From Eubacteriales bacterium OttesenSCG-928-K08 (lineage in GTDB: Bacteria > Bacillota > Clostridia > Christensenellales > CAG-138), in the NCBI GenBank assembly GCA_030266105.1, contig JAJDHH010000015.1, positions 1 to 34,750 of the forward strand: 34,750 bases of DNA, in the 5' to 3' direction. Made by a program: the position numbers and the translations under genes. Of the stretch, positions 15,773-26,321 are shown piece by piece (position 1 is the first letter of the stretch; each line of letters opens with the position of its first letter). The notes under the pieces were generated by a model. The model was given only the letters and a program-made list of their open reading frames with translations, made no database searches and was not told the origin of the DNA.

Positions 15773-17176
15773 ATGGTAAAACAACCAAACCTAGAAAATG
15801 AGACGCAAAGCCTGGAATACGAAACTGTCTTGCGTGAGCTTAAAAAAGAATTAACCCCGCGCGGATTAAAGTATCATATCGAATCATACGGCTGCCAGAT
15901 GAACGCGCACGATAGCGAAAAGATCGCCGGGCTGTTAACCGAAATGGGATTTTCTGCGGCGGAAAACAAAGAGGGCGCCGACCTTTTGCTCTTTAACACC
16001 TGCTGCGTGCGTGAGCATGCTGAAAAGCGTGTGTTTGGCAACATTGGCGCCTTAAAAAAGAAAAAGGAAGCCAACCCGGGGCTGATGATTGGCGTGTGCG
16101 GCTGCATGATGCAGCAGGCGGATGTTGCGCCGCGCCTCATGCGCCGTTTTCCATTCGTTAATTTTGTGATAGGCACTAATAACCTGCATGAGCTGCCGCT
16201 TATTATGCAGCGGGTTTTGCAGGGGGAGCGCCCAGTTGGCGTTAGCGCACAGGACAAGGCACCCATCGTTGAGGGCCTGCCTGCACTTCGTGCGCCCGGC
16301 GTGAGCGCAAGCGTAAACATAATGTATGGCTGCGACAATTATTGTTCCTATTGTATTGTGCCGTATGTAAGAGGACGCGAACGTTCACGCGAAAAAACCG
16401 CCATACTCGATGAGGTGCGCGAGCTTGCCCAAAACGGATATTCCGAAATTACGCTCTTGGGCCAAAACGTCAACTCCTATTGCGGCGGAGGCGCGGCTTT
16501 TGCAAACCTGCTGCGCTATGTGAATGATATTGACGGCATAAAGCGCATACGGTTTATGACCTCACACCCAAAGGATCTTTCCGATGAGCTTATCGAAGCG
16601 CTCGGCGAGCTTCCCGCAGTGTGCTGCCACTTGCATTTGCCCGTGCAATCCGGCAGTGACGCAATACTCACGCAAATGAACAGACGCTACACACGCTCGC
16701 ACTACCTTAACCTCGTTGAAAAGCTGCGCGCAAAAAAGCCTGAGTTGGAATTGACGACCGACATAATCGTCGGCTTCCCCGGCGAAACGGAGCAGGATTT
16801 TGAGGATACGCTTTTGCTCATGAAGCAGGTGGGTTTTTCCGCAGCGTTTACATTTATGTATTCCCCCCGCACGGGCACAAAGGCCGCAAGCCTCCCGGGT
16901 CAGATCGATGAAAAAACCAAAAAGGATCGCCTGCTTCGCCTGAACGCCCTGCAGGAGGAACAAACGAGGCAAACCAACCAGAAATACATAGGCAAAGTTG
17001 AAGAGGTGCTTGTGGAAGGAAGCGACAACCGCCGAGATACCCCAATGATTTATGGCAGGCTTTCCTGCTTTAAGATGGTTTATTTCCCGGGCAATCCCGA
17101 TAAAATAGGACAATATCTGCCGGTGCGCATACTTGAAGCGCACGCAAATACACTGCTTGGCGAAATGGCCACCTAA
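15773..17176 (+). CDS. miaB: tRNA-2-methylthio-N6-dimethylallyladenosine synthase MiaB
   Basis: MiaB adds the 2-methylthio group to i6A37 of tRNAs reading UNN codons, using two [4Fe-4S] clusters and S-adenosylmethionine. The 467-residue protein shows the N-terminal cluster cysteines Cys41 (YGCQMN), Cys77 (NTCCVRE) and Cys111 (GCMMQ). The radical-SAM triad is Cys187, Cys191 and Cys194 (GCDNYCSYC), and a C-terminal TRAM region ends the protein. ATG 15773 has only a weak, distant GGAG and no alternative upstream start in frame. miaA, which makes the i6A substrate, lies in the same gene run, so both steps of ms2i6A formation are linked. Confidence 0.96.
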   Translation: MVKQPNLENETQSLEYETVLRELKKELTPRGLKYHIESYGCQMNAHDSEKIAGLLTEMGFSAAENKEGADLLLFNTCCVREHAEKRVFGNIGALKKKKEANPGLMIGVCGCMMQQADVAPRLMRRFPFVNFVIGTNNLHELPLIMQRVLQGERPVGVSAQDKAPIVEGLPALRAPGVSASVNIMYGCDNYCSYCIVPYVRGRERSREKTAILDEVRELAQNGYSEITLLGQNVNSYCGGGAAFANLLRYVNDIDGIKRIRFMTSHPKDLSDELIEALGELPAVCCHLHLPVQSGSDAILTQMNRRYTRSHYLNLVEKLRAKKPELELTTDIIVGFPGETEQDFEDTLLLMKQVGFSAAFTFMYSPRTGTKAASLPGQIDEKTKKDRLLRLNALQEEQTRQTNQKYIGKVEEVLVEGSDNRRDTPMIYGRLSCFKMVYFPGNPDKIGQYLPVRILEAHANTLLGEMAT

Positions 17177-17190
17177 GAAAGGAACAAACA

Positions 17191-17583
17191 ATGGTATTGG
17201 ACAAAGCAAGAGAGCTTGGGCTGGCGTTAAGCGAGTCCCCCGAGTTTCAAAGAATGGCCGCCGCGCGCGCCATACTCGACACCGACACATTGGCGTTTGA
17301 AGCGCTCAACACATTTAAGGAAAAACAAAGCCAGCTTGTTGAGCTGCTTTCTTCCGAGGAGCCGGATCGGCTGATCGTCGCCGCGCTTTCAAAGGAAGTG
17401 GAGGATCTGCAAAACACGCTGCTTTCAAACCCCGTTTTTGCCGAGGCGATGGCTGCGCAAAACGAGTTCCAGTCCCTGATGAATAAGGTCAACAGCGAAA
17501 TTGCCATTTGCATTGGCATGGAAGAAGCGCAAGCGCCGGATTGCTCAGGCGGCTCCTGCGAGGGCTGCCCGGGCTGCAATTAA
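17191..17583 (+). CDS. YlbF/YmcA-family protein with cysteine-rich tail
   Basis: The 130-residue protein is mostly helical and matches the YlbF/YmcA (RicF/RicA) family; the N-terminal helix region LDKARELGLALSESPEF is typical. In Bacillus these proteins form the Ric complex that binds iron-sulfur clusters and affects RNase Y-dependent mRNA processing. The C-terminus carries four cysteines, Cys118, Cys123, Cys126 and Cys129 (C-x4-C-x2-C-x2-C), suitable for one cluster or zinc ion. It starts 14 bp after miaB behind AAGAAAGGA, echoing the Bacillus miaB–ricA pairing. Whether it is the RicA or RicF equivalent cannot be told from one sequence. Confidence 0.8.
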   Translation: MVLDKARELGLALSESPEFQRMAAARAILDTDTLAFEALNTFKEKQSQLVELLSSEEPDRLIVAALSKEVEDLQNTLLSNPVFAEAMAAQNEFQSLMNKVNSEIAICIGMEEAQAPDCSGGSCEGCPGCN

Positions 17584-17615
17584 GCTAAATCAACAGTAAA
17601 ACGGGGGAACATCCT

Positions 17616-20243
<2,628 letters not shown>

Positions 20244-20246
20244 AGC

Positions 20247-22148
20247 ATGACAAATATTAAAAAGCTTAACCCGCATATCGCAAACCAGATTGCCGCAGGC
20301 GAGGTTGTCGAACGCCCCGCTTCGGTTGTTAAGGAGCTTGTTGAAAACGCGATCGACGCGGGGGCCACAAGCATTACGATCGAAATCGAAAACGGCGGGT
20401 TAAGCAGCATTTTGGTTGCTGATAACGGGGCGGGCATTCCCCCCGAAGAATGTGAGCTTGCCTTTGAGCGGCATGCGACAAGCAAAATTTCCAGCCAGGA
20501 TGATCTTTTTAACATCAACACCCTCGGGTTTCGGGGCGAGGCGCTTGCTTCGATTGCGGCTGTTTCGCAGGTGGAGCTTAAAAGCCGCCGCGAAAACGAA
20601 GCGCTTGGCATGCGCATCCGCATTGAAGGTGGCGAGCGCACCGTTTTAGAGCCGGTTAGCTGCACAAAGGGCTCAACGCTTACTGTCAACAACCTGTTTT
20701 ATAATGTGCCCGCGCGCAGAAAATTCCTTAAAAGCGAACGCACAGAGGCCGCGCACATTGGGGATTACATTTTGCGCATGATATTGGCGCGGCCGGATAT
20801 CTGCTTCCACTACAGCAACAATGCTAAAACCGTATACCGGAGCACGGGCGATGGTAAGCTTAAAAACGCGATATACAGCGTTTATGGCAAGGATGTTTTG
20901 CCGCATCTTAAAAAGGCCGACTTTGACGATGGATACCTGAAGATCGAAGGTTATGTGGGCGCGGTTGAGCTTGCGCGGCCAAACCGCACACAGCAATCTT
21001 TTTTTGTAAACGGGCGCTATATTCAATCCCCTGCGCTGTCGGTTGCGCTCTCGCGCGCATATGAGCAACACCTTATGAGCAAACGTTTCCCTTTTGCGAT
21101 TTTGATGCTGACCATCTCAAACGCCGAGCTTGATGTAAACGTTCATCCCACAAAAATGGAGGTTCGTTTTGCGCAGGAAGGCCGCGTGTTTCAAGCGATG
21201 ACAATCGCTTGCTCGCGCGCGCTTGGTGGTGTGAGCATTCCTAAAATGTCCTGGCCGCAAAATGAGGCGCACTCCCCCACCCCACCTGCGGCTTCAAAAG
21301 CAGCGCAAGCTCAACAGCAGCCGCTTTTAAAATCCACGCTGCCAAAGTTGCAGGCTGAAAACTTATCGTCCGAACGCCCGACATTTTATGATCCAACACT
21401 CAGCGATAATGTTCCTGTAAAAGAGCAGGCGTACCCTGGCACTATCCCGCATTTTCATGTGCCGCCGCTCGCGCCTGTTCAGGCCGTGCCAATTTTGCCT
21501 GAACCCACGCGCACAAAACAGGAAACCGGGCCTGAGATTAAAAAAATACCCGAACAAATTCAAACGGATTTTGGTGCTTCACCCATAACGATAATCGGCC
21601 AGGCATTTGGCGTTTACTGGTTTGTGCAGCAAAAGGAAAACCTTTTTGTGATCGATCAGCACGCCGCGCATGAGCGGCGGCTTTACGAAACGATGATGGC
21701 GGAGGATTATCAGCCCGCCTCACAGGCGCTGCTTGTGCCCGAAACCATGCAGCTAACGCCAACCGAGTATGCAAACGCGCTTGAATATTTAGCCGAGCTT
21801 AACGCGCTGGGTTTTGACGCTGTGCCGCTGGATAAAAACGCGCTGCGCATTTTTGCGGTTCCTCTGCTGCTTGCAAAAAGCAGCGTGCAAAACCTTTTGC
21901 GCGATGTCCTGGACCTGATGGATAAGCAAGCATGCTCCGCCGAAAAACAATATCGGCGCGAGGCAATCGTGCAATCCGCCTGCAAGCATGCCATTAAGGC
22001 GGGCGACATCATAAGCGAGCAGGAAATCGCCGATTTGCTTGAGTATTTTAACGCATCCGGCGCCCCGCTCACCTGCCCGCACGGGCGGCCCGTGCTTATA
22101 AAAATGGATCGTAAGGAGCTTGAAAAGCTCTTTAAAAGAATAGTTTAG
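20247..22148 (+). CDS. mutL: DNA mismatch repair protein MutL with endonuclease motif
   Basis: MutL links mismatch recognition to strand removal. The 633-residue protein has the GHKL ATPase motifs ENAIDAGA, DNGAGIP and GFRGEALASI in the N-terminal third and a proline/alanine-rich linker at about 340-430. The C-terminal dimerisation domain carries DQHAAHERRLYE (470-481), the DQHA-x2-E-x4-E metal-binding motif of nicking MutL proteins. SACKHAIKAGD and TCPHGRP, also part of that site, are present. Repair here should therefore use MutL nicking, not MutH. GGAG at the end of mutS serves as its ribosome binding site. Confidence 0.97.
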   Translation: MTNIKKLNPHIANQIAAGEVVERPASVVKELVENAIDAGATSITIEIENGGLSSILVADNGAGIPPEECELAFERHATSKISSQDDLFNINTLGFRGEALASIAAVSQVELKSRRENEALGMRIRIEGGERTVLEPVSCTKGSTLTVNNLFYNVPARRKFLKSERTEAAHIGDYILRMILARPDICFHYSNNAKTVYRSTGDGKLKNAIYSVYGKDVLPHLKKADFDDGYLKIEGYVGAVELARPNRTQQSFFVNGRYIQSPALSVALSRAYEQHLMSKRFPFAILMLTISNAELDVNVHPTKMEVRFAQEGRVFQAMTIACSRALGGVSIPKMSWPQNEAHSPTPPAASKAAQAQQQPLLKSTLPKLQAENLSSERPTFYDPTLSDNVPVKEQAYPGTIPHFHVPPLAPVQAVPILPEPTRTKQETGPEIKKIPEQIQTDFGASPITIIGQAFGVYWFVQQKENLFVIDQHAAHERRLYETMMAEDYQPASQALLVPETMQLTPTEYANALEYLAELNALGFDAVPLDKNALRIFAVPLLLAKSSVQNLLRDVLDLMDKQACSAEKQYRREAIVQSACKHAIKAGDIISEQEIADLLEYFNASGAPLTCPHGRPVLIKMDRKELEKLFKRIV

Positions 22149-22159
22149 GGAGGACTCGC

Positions 22160-23095
22160 GTGCTTGTGCTATTGGGGCCCACGGCCTCCGGAAAAACTGA
22201 AGCTTCCATTTTGCTGGCCAAAGCCTTGGGTGCGCGAATCGTTAGTGCGGACTCCATTCAGGTTTATCGGGGGCTGGATATTGGCTCGGCTAAACCTACA
22301 ATGGAGGAGCGCGCGGGCATAGCGCACCACATGCTGGATGTGGTTGAGATCGATTGCCCGGATTTTAGCGTTTCGCAATATCAACAAATGGCGAATGCCT
22401 GCATTGAAAACATACGCAGGCAAAACAGCTTGCCGCTTGTTGCAGGAGGAACGGGCTTTTACATTCAGGCGCTGACCAACCCCATGGAGCTTGCCGGTGT
22501 GCCCGGCAACCCCGAGCTTCGCGCAAGGCTTAGCGGGCAGGAGTTCAAACGACCCGGCTGCCTGCATGAGCGCTTAACCGAAATTGACCCGGCGCGTGCG
22601 GCAAAAATACACCCAAACGACACGAAACGAATAATACGGGCGCTTGAAATATTTGAGGCATCAGGCCAGCTGCCCTCGGCCTATGGCGAGCCTGCAAGCG
22701 CGCTTTCCCCCACAAGCGGAATAAAGCTTTTTGGCATTACGATGCCGCGCGAGCTGTTATATGAGCGCATCAACAAACGCGTTGATATTATGCTGGAGGC
22801 GGGGCTTCTGGAAGAAGCCCGGGCAATATTCGACATGGGCTATGCTTTAACGCTGCCCGCGATGCAGGCGCTTGGTTACAGACAGCTTTTTTCCCATTTT
22901 AATGGCGAATGCTCGCTGGAAGAGGCGATCGAGCGGATTAAGCAGGAAACAAGAAGATACGCAAAGCGCCAGACCACATGGTTTAAGCGCGACCCGAACA
23001 TATTGTGGTTCGACAAAACGCAGTATCCATCAGTCAAAATTATGGCGGAACAAATGCTCAAGGCGTATGACAGTATGCCGGAAAGTGAAAGCTAA
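22160..23095 (+). CDS. miaA: tRNA dimethylallyltransferase MiaA
   Basis: MiaA transfers the dimethylallyl group to the N6 of A37 in tRNAs reading UNN codons. The 311-residue protein has the P-loop GPTASGKT (6-13), the substrate loop DSIQVYRGLDIGSAKP, VAGGTGFYIQAL and the C-terminal QETRRYAKRQTTWFKRD motif. The start is GTG 22160 with GGGAGG six bases upstream. Only 11 bp separate it from mutL and 1 bp from hfq, indicating one transcript. Confidence 0.96.
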   Translation: MLVLLGPTASGKTEASILLAKALGARIVSADSIQVYRGLDIGSAKPTMEERAGIAHHMLDVVEIDCPDFSVSQYQQMANACIENIRRQNSLPLVAGGTGFYIQALTNPMELAGVPGNPELRARLSGQEFKRPGCLHERLTEIDPARAAKIHPNDTKRIIRALEIFEASGQLPSAYGEPASALSPTSGIKLFGITMPRELLYERINKRVDIMLEAGLLEEARAIFDMGYALTLPAMQALGYRQLFSHFNGECSLEEAIERIKQETRRYAKRQTTWFKRDPNILWFDKTQYPSVKIMAEQMLKAYDSMPESES

Positions 23096-23096
23096 A

Positions 23097-23354
23097 ATGA
23101 ACAAAGAAACCTTCAACCCGCAGGACCGGATTTTGAACCATTTGCGCCGCAGCGGCGCGCCATTCACAATCCACCTGACAAATGGTTATCAGCTCAACGA
23201 TGTTCAAATGCAGGCGTTTGACAATTTTGTGCTTGTCATTTTGACGAATGAGAAAAAGCAGATGATGCTTTATAAGCACGCCGTTTCTTCCATTACAATG
23301 TGTAAACCTGTAATGCTCGGGCGTGAGCAGGAGGAAAACAAAAATGAAGCGTGA
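23097..23354 (+). CDS. hfq: RNA chaperone Hfq
   Basis: Hfq is a hexameric Sm-like protein that binds small RNAs and A/U-rich mRNA. The 85-residue product has the Sm1 segment IHLTNGYQLNDVQMQAFDNF and the Sm2 signature LYKHAVSSI (58-66; Tyr59-Lys60-His61). An acidic tail rich in Glu and Asn follows. ATG 23097 is two bases after the miaA stop and has GGAAAG upstream. A much longer in-frame opening from 22872 lies inside miaA and is not used. The next gene overlaps its 3' end by 11 bp. Confidence 0.95.
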   Translation: MNKETFNPQDRILNHLRRSGAPFTIHLTNGYQLNDVQMQAFDNFVLVILTNEKKQMMLYKHAVSSITMCKPVMLGREQEENKNEA

Positions 23355-24618
23355 TGGTTTTTCCCAAATACCAGTTTTGCAGGCAACAAAAGAGGCCGTG
23401 CTGCAGGCAGAGCGCGAGCTCGCGCCTGTGTTTTTAAGATTCGAAGAAATCGAAGCAAAAAACCAGTGGAAGGTGCTAAACGCCCTTCAGGAGGAAAACA
23501 TTGCGCAGCGCCACTTTGCAGGCACAACGGGTTATGGTTACGACGATGTTGGGCGAGACGCTTTTGACCGAGCTTTTGCAAGGGCCATGGATGCTAAAAG
23601 CGCGCTTGTGCGCCCGCAGATTGTTAACGGTACGCATGCGCTGTACCTTGCGCTATCCGGCCTTTTGCGGCCTAATGAAACGCTGCTTTGCATTACAGGA
23701 AAGCCTTACGACACACTCGACGAGGCGATTACTGCGCCTGCAAATTCCAGCTTTGGCGCGTTGAGCGAGTTCAAAATCGAATACAAGCAGCTGGAGCTTA
23801 AAAACGATAAAATCGATACGGAGGCGGTTTGCGAGGCATTGAAGGACTCTTCCGTGAAGGTTGTTTATGCGCAGCGTTCGCGCGGTTATGCCTGGCGCGA
23901 AGCAATCTCGCTCGCGGAATTCGAAAGCGTTTTTGCAAAGGTTCATGATTTAAGGCCGGATGTTTTTATTGTGGTGGATAATTGTTATGGCGAGTTTACG
24001 CAAACAATGGAGCCGACCGCAATCGGCGCGGATATTATCGCGGGTTCACTCATCAAAAACCCCGGCGGCGGGCTTGCGCCCACAGGCGGATACATCGCTG
24101 GCAATGAAGCTGCGGTGGAGCGCATTGCGCACAGGCTAACCGTGCCGGGAATGGGGGGCGAGGTTGGCTCCTATGCGGCGGGCTATCTTCCTTTTTTCCA
24201 GGGCTTGTTTCTTGCGCCGCATGTCACCTGCCAAAGCCTCAAAACGGCAGCGCTTTTTGCGCGCGTGCTGGAAAACCGCGGCATGCTCACACTGCCGCGC
24301 AGCGATGCAGAGCGCTTTGATATAATACAGGCGCTGCGCTTAAACGATGCCCAATCGCTGATTAGCTTTGTTAAAAGCATACAAAAAGCCGCCCCTGTGG
24401 ACAGCTTTGTTGTTCCCGAACCATGGGATATGCCGGGCTACAGCCACCCTGTTATAATGGCTGCAGGCACCTTTATTCAGGGCGCTTCCATTGAGTTGAG
24501 CGCCGATGCGCCTATACGCGAGCCATACACCGCCTACATTCAGGGTGCGCTCACATATTCACACGGGCGCATTGCCGTTATGCTTACGCTGGATTCACTA
24601 ATGCGCGGGATTAGCTAA
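23344..24618 (+). CDS. methionine gamma-lyase family PLP enzyme (aluminium-resistance protein family, YnbB-like)
   Basis: The 424-residue protein belongs to the PLP-dependent family annotated as aluminium resistance or methionine-gamma-lyase-like, found next to hfq and miaA in many Firmicutes. The PLP lysine is probably Lys238 in AGSLIKNPGGGLAPTGGY; the aspartate binding the pyridine ring is likely in VVDNCYGEF. True substrate is not known with certainty; a C–S lyase reaction is assumed from family. ATG 23344 has AGGAGG about ten bases upstream; an in-frame GTG at 23323 would overlap that site. It overlaps the convergent lexA gene by 4 bp, so the two messages are complementary at their ends. 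Confidence 0.88.
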   Translation: MKRDGFSQIPVLQATKEAVLQAERELAPVFLRFEEIEAKNQWKVLNALQEENIAQRHFAGTTGYGYDDVGRDAFDRAFARAMDAKSALVRPQIVNGTHALYLALSGLLRPNETLLCITGKPYDTLDEAITAPANSSFGALSEFKIEYKQLELKNDKIDTEAVCEALKDSSVKVVYAQRSRGYAWREAISLAEFESVFAKVHDLRPDVFIVVDNCYGEFTQTMEPTAIGADIIAGSLIKNPGGGLAPTGGYIAGNEAAVERIAHRLTVPGMGGEVGSYAAGYLPFFQGLFLAPHVTCQSLKTAALFARVLENRGMLTLPRSDAERFDIIQALRLNDAQSLISFVKSIQKAAPVDSFVVPEPWDMPGYSHPVIMAAGTFIQGASIELSADAPIREPYTAYIQGALTYSHGRIAVMLTLDSLMRGIS

Positions 24619-25235
24619 TAACTGCGAACAAGGCCGATTACCTTGCCGACGATTTCAATATCGTTATAAGCGACGTATATTGGCTGCATCGTTTCATTTT
24701 CGGGCTGGAGGCGCACGCGCTGTTGATCGCGCTCCTCATAGAAACGCTTAACCGTGGCGCGCTCGCCATATATGCGGGCAACAACGATATCCCCATTGTT
24801 AACCTGGAGGCCGTTGTGCACGATTATGTAATCGCCATTAAACATGCCAATGTCGATCATGCTGCTGCCCTCAACGGTCAAAATAAAAACCTCGCCTTTT
24901 TTTGCGCCGTGCAGCCATTGTGAGGGAATGGCAAACTCCTCCTCAATGTTTTCCAGCGCAAGTATGGGCAGGCCCGCCGCAACATTGCCCACCACGGGAA
25001 CCGTGAGGCTGCCTGAGTTTTGGGCAGCGGTGAGAACAATTGAGCGTTGCTTGGCAGGATCGCGCTGGATCATTCCCCTTTTTTCCAGGGTTTTAAGGTG
25101 CGCATGCACGGTTGAGGTGGATGCTAAACCAACCGCAGCGCAGATTTCACGAACGGTGGGCGGGATGCTGTTATCTTCAATGAATGATACGATAAAATCG
25201 TAGATTTCCTGTGGCGGATTGTTGAGCTTTTTCAT
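24615..25235 (-). CDS. lexA: LexA repressor
   Basis: LexA represses the SOS regulon and cleaves itself when RecA filaments form. The 206-residue protein has an N-terminal winged helix (TVREICAAVGLASTSTVHAHL), the cleavage site Ala87-Gly88 (VAAGLP), catalytic Ser125 in EGSSM and Lys163 in ATVKRF. ATG 25235 with GGGAGG upstream is preferred; the longer frame to 25292 runs through the promoter and operator. A degenerate SOS box overlaps its promoter, consistent with autoregulation. Its stop codon overlaps that of the convergent PLP enzyme gene. Confidence 0.96.
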   Translation of the reverse strand: MKKLNNPPQEIYDFIVSFIEDNSIPPTVREICAAVGLASTSTVHAHLKTLEKRGMIQRDPAKQRSIVLTAAQNSGSLTVPVVGNVAAGLPILALENIEEEFAIPSQWLHGAKKGEVFILTVEGSSMIDIGMFNGDYIIVHNGLQVNNGDIVVARIYGERATVKRFYEERDQQRVRLQPENETMQPIYVAYNDIEIVGKVIGLVRSY

Positions 25236-25264
25236 AACGACCCTCCCGGCATTAGCTTTTTTAT

Positions 25265-25292
25265 ATTGTACCACACGTTTGTTCGTCCGCAA
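25265..25292 (-). promoter_or_regulatory. lexA promoter
   Basis: On the minus strand TTGCGG (25292-25287), a 16-bp spacer and TACAAT (25270-25265), about 30 bp before the ATG. Confidence 0.55.
25272..25285. promoter_or_regulatory. probable LexA operator (SOS box), degenerate
   Basis: Minus-strand CGAACAAACGTGTG fits the Gram-positive consensus CGAACRNRYGTTCG except at two positions of the second half. It sits inside the spacer of the lexA promoter and also close to a possible promoter for the divergent cysteine-rich gene. Confidence 0.5.
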
Positions 25293-25344
25293 AATTTGTT
25301 TGCATAATTATTAATTATAATAATAGGAAAGGAAAATACCCCGT

Positions 25345-25557
25345 ATGCGCCAATGCGTTTTGGATGACACAAAAACCTGCACACAATGTATGGAATGCGA
25401 CCGTTGCGACCTCAACCCGGATAAAATCTGCGACAATTGCTGCGCCTGCCTTGAGGATGACGCACAGGAGCGCAAAATCCAAATCGCGGATATTGTGCTA
25501 AAGGATGAAGATGAATACTTAAAAGAGTTTTTTGGTGAAGAAACCGTGGAGGATTAA
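25345..25557 (+). CDS. small cysteine-rich protein, unknown function
   Basis: This 70-residue protein has nine cysteines in its first 35 residues (4, 12, 15, 18, 21, 29, 32, 33 and 35), including the run CTQCMECDRC. A strongly acidic helical C-terminus ends in EEFFGEETVED-like sequence (DEYLKEFFGEETVED). The pattern suggests binding of zinc or an iron-sulfur cluster. I do not recognise a characterised family, though similar short proteins next to lexA seem familiar from clostridial genomes. AGGAAAGGA lies upstream of the ATG. It is divergent from lexA with an SOS box in between, so DNA-damage control is possible. A weak terminator follows. Confidence 0.75.
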   Translation: MRQCVLDDTKTCTQCMECDRCDLNPDKICDNCCACLEDDAQERKIQIADIVLKDEDEYLKEFFGEETVED

Positions 25558-25583
25558 GCCGAAGCTAAATCGGCAGACTTTTT
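25558..25583 (+). terminator. weak intrinsic terminator after the cysteine-rich gene
   Basis: GCCGA (25558-25562) pairs with TCGGC (25570-25574), followed by four bases and TTTTT (25579-25583). Confidence 0.45.
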
Positions 25584-25662
25584 GGCGCAAGCGTAAACAA
25601 TGCCGCCCCATAATTCGACAGTAAACACCAGGGTGACACTCAAAAAAACCCCTAAAATAGCA

Positions 25663-25691
25663 TTGACTTAGGCCTATGTTTATGGTAGATT
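25663..25691 (+). promoter_or_regulatory. promoter of the rpmG–secE–nusG–rplKA operon
   Basis: TTGACT (25663-25668), 17-bp spacer, TAGATT (25686-25691). The start near 25698 gives a leader of about 147 bases before rpmG. Confidence 0.6.
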
Positions 25692-25702
25692 GATAAAGGT
25701 CA

Positions 25703-25714
25703 CCCCGAAAGGGG
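25703..25714 (+). promoter_or_regulatory. GAAA-tetraloop hairpin at the 5' end of the ribosomal operon leader
   Basis: CCCC-GAAA-GGGG, flanked by AAAG and CTTT (outer pairing) and followed by TTTATTTT. It would be within the first 20 bases of the transcript, so it may protect the 5' end or cause early termination. Confidence 0.45.
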
Positions 25715-25844
25715 CTTTATTTTGATGAGCGGAATTGTTCCGGCGCCCCACGCCAGCCGCTTGGCCACTAACTAAAAAACTTGCGGTAAGGGCCGCCAAA
25801 TTAAAGCGGCAAAGCCGTTTGGATATTCAGGGAGGAAAGCAATT

Positions 25845-25994
25845 ATGCGCGTCAAAATCACACTATCTTGCGGCGAATGCAAGCAGCGGAACTACAATAC
25901 GTTCAAAAACAAAAAGAACGACCCCGACCGGCTGGAGTTCAACAAATATTGCCGCTTCTGCCGCAAGCACACCGCACACAAGGAAACAAAGTAA
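25845..25994 (+). CDS. rpmG: 50S ribosomal protein L33
   Basis: The 49-residue protein is L33 of the large ribosomal subunit. It has two CxxC pairs (Cys9-Cys12 and Cys36-Cys39) and is therefore the zinc-binding version; some bacteria also carry a cysteine-free copy used in zinc shortage. GGGAGGAAAG lies upstream of the ATG. It leads the secE–nusG–rplK–rplA run, the normal Firmicutes order. Confidence 0.95.
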   Translation: MRVKITLSCGECKQRNYNTFKNKKNDPDRLEFNKYCRFCRKHTAHKETK

Positions 25995-26038
25995 CAAGCG
26001 CAAAAACAGCGCAGCTTATTAAGCAAGGGGGAAAAACA

Positions 26039-26290
26039 GTGGCAAAAGACGAAGTCAAGACCGACAAAAAGCCGGAAAAGAAAAAAAAGGCAAGCCGTTT
26101 TCATCCCATAAAATACATCAGGGAAGTTATTGCGGAGCTTAAAAAAGTGACATGGCCGACAAGGCAGGAGCTTGTTTCCCACACAGGGGCGGTTTTTGCG
26201 TTTGTAATCGGCATGGCCATTATTATCGGCTTGCTGGATTTTGTTTTCCAACAGGGCATGATATTGATCGCCAGCATCGGCGGCGCATGA
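26039..26290 (+). CDS. secE: preprotein translocase subunit SecE
   Basis: SecE stabilises SecY in the membrane translocon. The 83-residue protein has a lysine-rich N-terminus, the conserved amphipathic segment YIREVIAELKKVTWPTRQE (with WPTR at 39-42) and a single membrane helix at about 51-75. The start is GTG 26039 with AAGGGGG eight bases upstream; the longer opening from 25868 overlaps rpmG and is not used. Confidence 0.93.
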   Translation: MAKDEVKTDKKPEKKKKASRFHPIKYIREVIAELKKVTWPTRQELVSHTGAVFAFVIGMAIIIGLLDFVFQQGMILIASIGGA

Positions 26291-26321
26291 GCATGCGCTT
26301 GAGAAAGGAGGCCGGAGCAAC

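Noticed and set aside
16562-17290. 242-codon minus-strand open frame opposite miaB
   Set aside because: Antisense to the conserved C-terminal half of MiaB; composition is cysteine- and arginine-rich without recognisable domains.
22872-23096. N-terminal extension of hfq by 75 codons
   Set aside because: It lies wholly inside miaA in another frame; the Hfq domain starts at 23097.
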